Source: an uncultured Gammaproteobacteria bacterium | Lineage (GTDB): Bacteria; Pseudomonadota; Gammaproteobacteria; GCA-002705445; GCA-002716945 | DNA: 5,223 nt | Reading direction: 5' to 3' | Assembly (NCBI GenBank): GCA_913043035.1 | Contig: CAJWMM010000052.1 | Location: 1 to 5,223, forward strand | Part shown: positions 1-5,223 of the stretch, piece by piece | Layout: each line of letters opens with the position of its first letter | Numbering within the stretch: the stretch's first letter is position 1 | Notes under the pieces: generated by a model | What the model was told of the DNA's origin: nothing | The model's input: the letters and a program-made list of their open reading frames with translations, nothing else | Databases searched by the model: none | Made by a program: the position numbers and the translations under genes

Positions 1-1051
1 ATATAAAAAATCAACACCTATATTCAGTGAATACAGAATTGAAACACAGGTTCAGAGTGTGTACAGAAGAAAGATTACGCTTCCATCCGGAGGTAATATT
101 GTATTTGACTCAACTGAAGCACTCACTAGTATTGATGTAAACTCAGCCAAGTCTACAAAAGGCGGGGATATAGAAGAAACCGCGCTTAATACTAATTTAG
201 AGGCTGCGGTATCTCTATCAACACAGTTAAAGTTGAGAGATATTGGTGGACTTATCGTTGTTGATTTTATTGATATGATGTCAATTAATTCACAAAAAAT
301 TGTCATGCGTAAAATGGCCGAGTTAGCTAAAATAGACAAAGCAAAAATCCAGTTTAGTAGAATTTCTAAATTCGGATTGATGGAGATATCTAGGCAAAAA
401 CTAAGAGCTTCTATCATAGATAATACAGATGATTCATGTCCAACATGCTCAGGGTCAGGTTACATTAAATCATTATCATCTCAATCAATTTCTTTAGTCA
501 GAATGCTTGAAGAAGAAGCGGTAAAAAGTGATAAGCCAATTACGGTATACTTACCAGTAAGATTAGCAACCTATTTATTAAATGAAAAAAGAGATCTAGT
601 TCAAGGAATTGAAGAAAGACATAAAATTTCAATCAAAATCGTTCCTGATCCAGAAGTTGAAGTAACAAGTTATTTAATAGATAGAGAAAATAGAAGTCAG
701 TCAGATTTCAAAGCATCAGCTAACCATAAAGATAACTCTAAAGAAACTAAAGTTACTAGTCCACAACCATCTAATTACAAAATTGAAAGTCCACTAGTTT
801 CAGCAGTTGCACCAAAGTCACAGCCACCAAAACCTAAAAGTACTAAGGTGGAATCTACAAATGGATTTTTAACGAGCATTATTAAAAAAATTAAATCAAT
901 TTTTTCTACTAAAGAAAAAAGAACCTCAAGATATAAAACTAATAATAGGAAAAGATATAGTAGATCTTATAATCCAAAATATAATAAATATAAGTCATAT
1001 AACAAGAAAAAGAATAATCCACGCAGAAGTAATAATAAATCTCATAATTAA
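1..1051 (+). CDS. rne: Ribonuclease E, C-terminal part (5' end outside window)
   Basis: Endoribonuclease that cleaves single-stranded AU-rich RNA in mRNA decay and rRNA/tRNA maturation. The gene is cut by the left edge: in-frame codons from base 2 encode family sequence (IFSEYRIETQVQS) before the GTG at 59, so that GTG is not the start. Numbering from the GTG codon, Asp26 and Asp69 match the Mg-binding catalytic Asp303 and Asp346 of E. coli, with the same 43-residue spacing. The CPTCSGSG motif (Cys127, Cys130) is the Zn-link matching Cys404/Cys407 that joins protomers of the tetramer. The small domain follows to about residue 230, then a polar, probably disordered linker, an amphipathic helix (268-286) and a basic tail. 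The offset to E. coli implies a full length near 600 residues against 1061, so most of the degradosome scaffold is absent. RNase G is the alternative, but it lacks the helix and extension. The stop codon overlaps the mltF start by one base. Confidence 0.93.
   Translation, partial: YKKSTPIFSEYRIETQVQSVYRRKITLPSGGNIVFDSTEALTSIDVNSAKSTKGGDIEETALNTNLEAAVSLSTQLKLRDIGGLIVVDFIDMMSINSQKIVMRKMAELAKIDKAKIQFSRISKFGLMEISRQKLRASIIDNTDDSCPTCSGSGYIKSLSSQSISLVRMLEEEAVKSDKPITVYLPVRLATYLLNEKRDLVQGIEERHKISIKIVPDPEVEVTSYLIDRENRSQSDFKASANHKDNSKETKVTSPQPSNYKIESPLVSAVAPKSQPPKPKSTKVESTNGFLTSIIKKIKSIFSTKEKRTSRYKTNNRKRYSRSYNPKYNKYKSYNKKKNNPRRSNNKSHN
860..916 (+). other. RNase E membrane-targeting amphipathic helix (segment A-like)
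   Basis: This stretch encodes NGFLTSIIKKIKSIFSTKE, residues 268-286 counted from the GTG at 59. Hydrophobic residues recur at 3-4 residue spacing (Phe, Leu, Ile, Ile, Ile, Ile, Phe) with lysines and serines between them, as expected of an amphipathic helix lying on a membrane. It resembles, position for position, the E. coli RNase E membrane-targeting segment as I remember it (G-L-L-S-R-F-F-G-A-L-K-A-L-F-S). It also sits at a comparable distance after the small domain. The likely role is to anchor the enzyme to the inner face of the cytoplasmic membrane. The identification rests on pattern and position, not on a computed alignment. Confidence 0.7.
917..1048 (+). other. Basic Tyr/Asn-rich C-terminal tail of RNase E
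   Basis: The last 44 residues of RNase E contain 17 Lys/Arg, 10 Asn and 6 Tyr and no acidic residue. Tyrosines are spaced irregularly 3-8 residues apart (for example YNPKYNKYKSY). The tail follows directly after the amphipathic helix, where E. coli RNase E carries its arginine-rich RNA-binding region and then the RhlB, enolase and PNPase binding sites. I infer a disordered RNA-binding tail. No helicase- or PNPase-binding motif is recognisable. The AT-rich base composition may in part drive the Lys/Asn/Tyr content. Confidence 0.6.
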
Positions 1052-1053
1052 TG
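1045..1053 (+). other. rne-mltF stop/start overlap (TAATG)
   Basis: The rne stop TAA (1049-1051) shares its last A with the mltF ATG (1051-1053). A TAA in the mltF frame at 1045-1047 rules out any longer mltF start. The 25 bases before the ATG have no good Shine-Dalgarno sequence, only a weak AGAAG at 1024-1028. Translation of mltF therefore probably relies on ribosomes that have just terminated on rne, which is inference from the layout. Confidence 0.65.
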
Positions 1054-2454
1054 ATTAAATTCTTAACTAGAATTATATTAGTAACATCAGTTGTTTCAAT
1101 TATGTTGTACTATTTCCAGCCACAATCAATTTTCTTTGAAAATGACTTAAAAAGAATACTAGAGAAAAATAAAGTAACATTTGTTACTAGATTAGGTCCA
1201 ACTACATACTATGAAATAAAAAATAAGAAATTTGGATATCACTACTCCATAATGAAAGAATTTGCAGATTTCATTGATGTTGATCTATCTATCAAAGTCG
1301 TTAATAATATAGCAGATGCAAGAAAAATGATATCATCTCGTGAAGCTGACATTATATCTGGATGGAATATAGTTGATTTTGACAAAGATATTAAAACTAG
1401 TTATCCATATAATAGAGTTGACTATGTAATTGTTGCCAAATCAAATATATCACGCGGATCTAATATTGAAGATAAACTTCTTAAAAATGACATACACGCC
1501 ATTGAATCGCATGTGATTACAAATATGGGCACAAATAGAGAGAGAAAATTAAAATATTCCTATAAGATTTGGCGGGACAAAAATATAGATGATTTACTAA
1601 GAATGCTTAATGATAATGAAATTATATTTTTATTTATGTCCTCAGATGAATTTAAAATTCTATCGAAGTACTACCGTGATATTAAAATTGTACAGCGACA
1701 TTCTATAAATGAAGCAGAGTATTGGGTTTTACCACATAATGTTGGTAGCGGTATGCAGAATAAAATATCAGAATTTTTCAATGTTATGATTGATACTAAT
1801 AGATTAGCCGGAATTTATCAAAATTTTTTTGGACAACAACAACATTCATTTGTTGGTTCTAAAATTTTTATAAAAGACCTTTTGGAAGTATTTCCTACTT
1901 ATGAGTTCTTTTTTAAAGAGGCCTCTAAATTGTTCAATTTTGATTGGAGATTAATTGCGAGTATTGGTTATCAAGAATCAAGATGGAGAAAAAATGCTGT
2001 ATCATATACAGGAGTTAAAGGAATAATGATGCTCACGAAAGATACTGCAAAAGAGGTTGGAGTTGAGGATAGAAAAGATCCGAGAAATAGTATATTTGGT
2101 GGAGTAAAATATCTCCGAAGTATTTATAATAGAATAGATTATGAATTGGATGAAAAAGAAAAAAAATGGTTTGCAATAGCAGCATATAATATTGGATTAG
2201 GCCATGTTGAAGATGCGGTAAAGCTGGCTACTAAGGATAGTGTTGAAATAAGAAAATGGTCAGATATCGAACCATATATTTTAATGTTAAGTCAATCACA
2301 ATACTATAGACAAACAAAATACGGTTATGCTAGAGGTTGGGAAACAGTTAAGTATGTGCAGAACATAAAACAATATTATGATATAATAGTTTTTTTAGAT
2401 TCACAGGATAAAGGAGTGGATGAAAAAGATCAGGAGATTCCTAAAACGTTATGA
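1051..2454 (+). CDS. mltF: Membrane-bound lytic murein transglycosylase F
   Basis: Cleaves the MurNAc-GlcNAc bond of peptidoglycan non-hydrolytically, forming 1,6-anhydroMurNAc ends, during wall remodelling and recycling. An N-terminal hydrophobic segment (about residues 7-22) acts as signal or membrane anchor; there is no lipobox cysteine. Residues about 40-260 form a periplasmic solute-binding-like (SBP family 3) domain, matching E. coli MltF in TRLGPTTYYEIKNKKFGYHY. Residues about 280-450 are the SLT transglycosylase domain: IGYQESRW contains the catalytic Glu309 (1975-1977; E. coli Glu314), followed by GVKGIMMLTKDTA, the GGVKYL motif, AAYNIGLGH and KYGYARGWE. At 467 residues it is shorter than E. 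coli MltF (518), mostly because little remains after the catalytic domain. The ATG at 1051 is the first possible start and keeps the signal segment. The gene overlaps rne by 1 base and dapD by 4, so it is probably co-transcribed with both. Confidence 0.93.
   Translation: MIKFLTRIILVTSVVSIMLYYFQPQSIFFENDLKRILEKNKVTFVTRLGPTTYYEIKNKKFGYHYSIMKEFADFIDVDLSIKVVNNIADARKMISSREADIISGWNIVDFDKDIKTSYPYNRVDYVIVAKSNISRGSNIEDKLLKNDIHAIESHVITNMGTNRERKLKYSYKIWRDKNIDDLLRMLNDNEIIFLFMSSDEFKILSKYYRDIKIVQRHSINEAEYWVLPHNVGSGMQNKISEFFNVMIDTNRLAGIYQNFFGQQQHSFVGSKIFIKDLLEVFPTYEFFFKEASKLFNFDWRLIASIGYQESRWRKNAVSYTGVKGIMMLTKDTAKEVGVEDRKDPRNSIFGGVKYLRSIYNRIDYELDEKEKKWFAIAAYNIGLGHVEDAVKLATKDSVEIRKWSDIEPYILMLSQSQYYRQTKYGYARGWETVKYVQNIKQYYDIIVFLDSQDKGVDEKDQEIPKTL
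2431..2454 (+). promoter_or_regulatory. Ribosome binding site and ATGA overlap for dapD
   Basis: AGGAG at 2432-2436 is the nearest Shine-Dalgarno-like sequence, but 14 bases separate it from the dapD ATG at 2451, longer than the usual 5-9. A second AAGGAG (2411-2416) is farther still. The ATG overlaps the mltF stop TGA (2452-2454). An in-frame TAA at 2442-2444 makes 2451 the first possible dapD start. Re-initiation after mltF termination probably supports translation. Confidence 0.45.
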
Positions 2455-3266
2455 GTAATATAAATATAGACCTAATTGAAAGATCCTTTACTGATGGCAT
2501 CAATGACTCTCAAAAGAATAAACTTATTGAAACAGTAGAACTCGTTTTTGATGAATTAAATACAGGGAAGATCAGAGTTGCAGAATTAGTGGGTAATGAT
2601 TGGGTTGTCAATGAATGGATAAAAAAAGCAATATTACTTTCATTCAAGTTGAAATCAAATAAGATTATTGACACAGGATATACAAAATTTTTTGATAAAC
2701 TTTCATCAAGATTCAATGACGTATCACAAGAGCATTTAACAGATAAAAATATCAGAGTTGTTCCACAAGCAATTGCTAGAGAAGGTACTTTTATTGGTGA
2801 GAATGTTGTACTAATGCCATCTTTTGTAAATATTGGTGCTTATGTGGATTCTGGCACTATGGTTGATACTTGGGCTACAGTAGGATCTTGCGCACAAATT
2901 GGTAAGAATGTTCATCTTTCTGGGGGTGTTGGTATAGGTGGCGTTTTAGAACCCTTACAAGCTAATCCAACTATTATAGAGGATAATTGTTTCATAGGAG
3001 CAAGATCTGAAATTGTGGAAGGTGTTATAGTTAAAAAAAACTCAGTGATTTCTATGGGTGTATTTATTGGTAAAAGTACAAAAATTTATGATCGTGAAAC
3101 TGATACAGTTAATTATGGCATTGTACCAGAGGGTTCAGTTGTTGTTTCAGGATCATTACCTTCAAAAGATGGTAAGTATAACCTTTATTGTGCGGTGATT
3201 GTAAAGAAAGTTGATGAGAAGACAAGAAGTAAAGTAGGTATTAATGAACTTCTCAGAGAAGCTTAA
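2451..3266 (+). CDS. dapD: 2,3,4,5-tetrahydropyridine-2,6-dicarboxylate N-succinyltransferase
   Basis: Transfers succinyl from succinyl-CoA to tetrahydrodipicolinate, giving N-succinyl-2-amino-6-ketopimelate in the succinylase branch of meso-diaminopimelate and lysine synthesis; cytosolic and trimeric. The protein has 271 residues (E. coli 274) and aligns end to end. An alpha-helical N-terminal domain (about 1-100) leads into a left-handed parallel beta-helix of hexapeptide repeats (about 103-255). The core is near-identical to E. coli: VDTWATVGSCAQIGKNVHLS, GVLEPLQANPTIIEDNCFIG and ARSEIVEGVIV. Asp139 and Glu187 correspond to the proposed catalytic Asp141/Glu189 of the family. The C-terminal KVGINELLREA is also conserved. 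It is the last gene of the apparent rne-mltF-dapD unit. Its product feeds diaminopimelate to the peptidoglycan that MltF cuts. Its last 14 bases overlap the end of ligA on the other strand. I saw no leader peptide or riboswitch in front of it. Confidence 0.97.
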   Translation: MSNINIDLIERSFTDGINDSQKNKLIETVELVFDELNTGKIRVAELVGNDWVVNEWIKKAILLSFKLKSNKIIDTGYTKFFDKLSSRFNDVSQEHLTDKNIRVVPQAIAREGTFIGENVVLMPSFVNIGAYVDSGTMVDTWATVGSCAQIGKNVHLSGGVGIGGVLEPLQANPTIIEDNCFIGARSEIVEGVIVKKNSVISMGVFIGKSTKIYDRETDTVNYGIVPEGSVVVSGSLPSKDGKYNLYCAVIVKKVDEKTRSKVGINELLREA

Positions 3267-3275
3267 AAAATTTTT
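3249..3275 (+). terminator. Possible weak terminator at the dapD 3' end
   Basis: CTTCT (3249-3253) and AGAAG (3257-3261) can form a 5-bp stem with a 3-base loop, followed after A-rich sequence by T5 at 3271-3275. The stem is short and the T-run starts 9 bases downstream of it, so this is a poor match to an intrinsic terminator. AGAAG can instead pair with CTTCT at 3276-3280. It is listed because it is the only hairpin-plus-T-run candidate I found where the two convergent genes meet. For leftward ligA transcripts no T-run follows the hairpin. Confidence 0.2.
3253..3266. other. Convergent dapD/ligA coding overlap (14 bases)
   Basis: The ligA stop (TGA on the - strand, bases 3253-3255) lies inside dapD, whose TAA stop is at 3264-3266. 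The last residues of DapD (REA) and of LigA (FKLL) are therefore encoded on opposite strands of the same bases. Both C-termini look like the normal family ends, so neither gene appears truncated or extended. Confidence 0.95.
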
Positions 3276-5223
3276 CTTCTGTTAAAATAGTTGTTCCATT
3301 TTTCTTAGCTTTATCGAGCTTACTTCCTGGGTGCTCACCACATATTAAAAACTCTGTTTTCTTAGATATCGAACTAGAGACTTTACCTCCATTTGATATT
3401 ATAATTTCCTCTATTTCACGTCTTGATATTTTATTGAAAGATCCTGTTACAACAAATGATTTATTTGATATAGATTTATTAGTAGATAATTTTAAATAAT
3501 TTAATTCAATGCCTGATAGAATTAGTTTCTTAATTCTTCTTACATTACTTGATGTTGAAAAGAAATTTACAATATTATCAGCAACTATTGGGCCAATATC
3601 TTTTATGGATTCTAATAAATCTCTATTAGCACTCATTAACTCATCTAATGTACTGAAATTATGAGATAAAACACGGGCTGTTGAGAGCCCTACTTCTCTA
3701 ATGCCTAGCGAATATATGAATTTATCAAAGTTGGGGCTTTTGCTTTTATTTATTGAATCAATAAGATTATTTACTGAAGTCTTTGCCATTCTGTCCAACT
3801 TAATCAGGTTGTCGTATGTTAAATAAAATAAGTCAGAGTAATTTTTAATTAAACCACTATCTACTAACGCAATTATTATATTATCTCCCAAACCTGTAAT
3901 GTTCATTGCCTTTCTAGAAGCAAAATGTCCAATGCTTTGAATTATCTGCGGTTTACACGAGAATTCATTCGGACACTTATAAATTGACTGATTTGATATT
4001 TTGAAGATTTTCTCGCCACAAGCCGGACATCTTATTGGCATAGATATTTTACTAGTTTTTCCTCTCTTCGATATATTTACTCTTTCAACTTCTGGTATTA
4101 CATCGCCTGCTCGTCTTACATAAACATAATCGTTAATCCTGATATCCTTTTTTTCAATATCATCTAAATTGTGTAAGGTTGCTCTACTTACAGTTACACC
4201 ACCTATATTCAACGGTTCTAATTCTGCTACTGGTGTTATTATACCCGTCCTACCAACTTGGAATGTTACATTAATAATTTTTGTTTGTGATACTTGAGAT
4301 GGAAATTTAAATGCAATTGACCATTTTGGTGCTTTAGATGTATATCCTATTAGGTCGCGTAATTTATAGCTATCTACTTTATAAACTATTCCATCTATCT
4401 CGTATGGTAGTTTGTCTCGCTTAGTGGAAATATCGTTAAAATAGTCAATCGCTTGATTGATATTGATAATTTTTTTATTTAAATTACATGTTTGAAAGCC
4501 AATTTTGTTTAAATAGGACATTGATTCTGAATGAGTAGGTAGTAATAAGTCTGAATCTATCTCTATTACGCCGTGTATATATATCTGGAGATTTCTCTTG
4601 AATGCAATTATTGGATCTAATTGACGTACTGTCCCTGCAGCAAAATTTCTAGGATTTGCAAATGTCTTCATATCCAACTTGTTAAGTGTGTCGTTAATTC
4701 TATGAAAATCAGCAATTAAAGAATAAACTTCTGCAGCAACAATTAACCTATTTGGTATTTTCTCAGTAGATAACCTAATGGGTAGATTATGAATTGTTTT
4801 TATATTAGATGTAACATCCTCTCCTTCATTGCCGTCACCTCGAGTAACCGCAGAAAGCAGATTTCCATTTTCATAGGTTAATGCGATGGCTAAACCATCA
4901 AATTTAGGTTCAGCAAACATTATCACTTTTTTTGAAGTATCTGTGATAATTTTTTCATAAAATGATTTAAACTCATCAAGATTAGCAGCGTTATTAAGAG
5001 ACATCATTGGTTTAACATGTCTAACTTTTTTGAAGCCCCCTTGTACTTTAGATCCTATGACTTGTGTAGGAGAGTCTGCAGAGATAAAACTTGGGTTTTT
5101 ATCCTCAATTAATTTTAACTCTCTGTAAAGTTCATCAAATTCATGATCAGATATTATTGGTGAATCATATGTATAATATTGTTTAGAGAATATCTGTATT
5201 TTTTTCTTAAGCGCTTGATAGTA
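3253..5223 (-). CDS. ligA: NAD+-dependent DNA ligase LigA (N-terminal few residues outside window)
   Basis: Seals DNA nicks in replication and repair using NAD+. The ATG at 5007 is internal: 72 in-frame codons to the right edge encode domain Ia (KQYYTYDSPIISDHEFDELY, then DSPTQVIGSKV), so about six residues are missing compared with E. coli (671 residues). Counting from the codon at 5007, KFDG holds Lys35, the adenylated lysine (E. coli Lys115; bases 4903-4905). TRGDG is at 55-59, Arg120 and Arg128 lie in NPRN and RQLDP, Asp205/Lys210 in EIDGIVYKV, and Lys234 in AFKFP. The OB fold contains FQVGRTGIITPVA. A Zn finger has Cys327, 330, 345 and 351 with E. coli spacing. Helix-hairpin-helix repeats (about 355-500, including LGIREVG) and a BRCT domain (about 513-584) follow. 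An odd feature is AAE at 91-93, where E. coli has Arg171-Gly172-Glu173. No frameshift was seen. Upstream sequence and promoter lie outside the window. Confidence 0.97.
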   Translation of the reverse strand, partial: YYQALKKKIQIFSKQYYTYDSPIISDHEFDELYRELKLIEDKNPSFISADSPTQVIGSKVQGGFKKVRHVKPMMSLNNAANLDEFKSFYEKIITDTSKKVIMFAEPKFDGLAIALTYENGNLLSAVTRGDGNEGEDVTSNIKTIHNLPIRLSTEKIPNRLIVAAEVYSLIADFHRINDTLNKLDMKTFANPRNFAAGTVRQLDPIIAFKRNLQIYIHGVIEIDSDLLLPTHSESMSYLNKIGFQTCNLNKKIININQAIDYFNDISTKRDKLPYEIDGIVYKVDSYKLRDLIGYTSKAPKWSIAFKFPSQVSQTKIINVTFQVGRTGIITPVAELEPLNIGGVTVSRATLHNLDDIEKKDIRINDYVYVRRAGDVIPEVERVNISKRGKTSKISMPIRCPACGEKIFKISNQSIYKCPNEFSCKPQIIQSIGHFASRKAMNITGLGDNIIIALVDSGLIKNYSDLFYLTYDNLIKLDRMAKTSVNNLIDSINKSKSPNFDKFIYSLGIREVGLSTARVLSHNFSTLDELMSANRDLLESIKDIGPIVADNIVNFFSTSSNVRRIKKLILSGIELNYLKLSTNKSISNKSFVVTGSFNKISRREIEEIIISNGGKVSSSISKKTEFLICGEHPGSKLDKAKKNGTTILTEEKFFKLL

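Noticed and set aside
59..61. GTG that could be read as the start of a 330-residue RNase gene
   Set aside because: The same frame is open to base 2 and encodes conserved RNase E sequence immediately before it. The gene is simply cut by the window edge.
52..417. 121-codon open frame on the - strand inside rne
   Set aside because: It lies wholly opposite the conserved catalytic region of rne and resembles no family I know. In AT-rich coding DNA such antisense frames arise by chance.
2510..2716. 68-codon open frame on the - strand inside dapD
   Set aside because: It is antisense to the conserved N-terminal domain of DapD, short and without recognisable features, so it is treated as a shadow frame.
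2931..3060. Repeated Gly/Ile/Val hexads in dapD as a DNA repeat
   Set aside because: These are the protein hexapeptide turns of the left-handed beta-helix fold. The DNA itself shows no matching nucleotide repeat.
3265..3275. AAAAAATTTTT run as a regulatory element or bent-DNA site
   Set aside because: Lys/Phe codons of LigA account for the run on the opposite strand. A-tracts of this size are expected in such AT-rich sequence, and nothing nearby supports a site.
5002..5007. Tandem ATG codons as the ligA start
   Set aside because: Seventy-two codons upstream in frame encode the NMN-binding domain Ia of LigA, including DSPTQ. These methionines align with the MLSL motif inside the protein.
5134..5178. 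Tyr at the E. coli His23 position and Phe at the Tyr35 position in LigA domain Ia
   Set aside because: Tyr-Tyr before the D-x-P motif and EFD in place of EYD are, to my knowledge, common variants in bacterial LigA. The conserved Asp32 and Asp36 equivalents are present.

Overview
The window is AT-rich (about one third G+C by eye) and almost entirely coding. It holds four housekeeping genes: the 3' part of rne (RNase E), complete mltF (lytic transglycosylase) and complete dapD (lysine/diaminopimelate synthesis) on the + strand, and nearly all of ligA (NAD+-dependent DNA ligase) on the - strand. All four proteins align closely to the E. coli versions as I recall them. An MltF with both a solute-binding-like and a transglycosylase domain, a succinylase-type DapD, and an RNase E with a membrane-targeting helix together point to a gammaproteobacterium. 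Low G+C, overlapping genes and a shortened RNase E suggest a small or streamlined genome, for example a marine free-living or symbiotic lineage. I cannot place it more precisely.

Layout: rne enters from the left edge and ends at 1051. mltF begins on the last base of the rne stop codon (TAATG), and dapD begins inside the mltF stop codon (ATGA, 4-base overlap). The three genes therefore look like one tightly packed, translationally coupled operon with no room for promoters between them, apart from any inside coding sequence. On the other strand ligA runs leftward from beyond the right edge and its stop codon lies inside the end of dapD, giving a 14-base tail-to-tail overlap. There is no intergenic stretch of any size and I saw no RNA gene, mobile element, CRISPR array or repeat family.

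How the genes relate: DapD feeds meso-diaminopimelate into peptidoglycan and lysine, and MltF cleaves peptidoglycan, so those two share a cell-wall theme. RNase E (RNA turnover) and LigA (DNA joining) are not linked to it by pathway. In E. coli these four genes lie at unrelated loci, so the order here is a rearranged one.

Two apparent start codons are artefacts of the window edges. The GTG at 59 in rne and the ATG at 5007 in ligA are both internal, because conserved protein continues in frame to the window edge in each case. I found no convincing new biological system. The points most worth a second look are the short RNase E that keeps its membrane helix but swaps the degradosome scaffold for a basic Tyr/Asn-rich tail, the compact gene order, and an unusual Ala-Ala in a conserved LigA motif.
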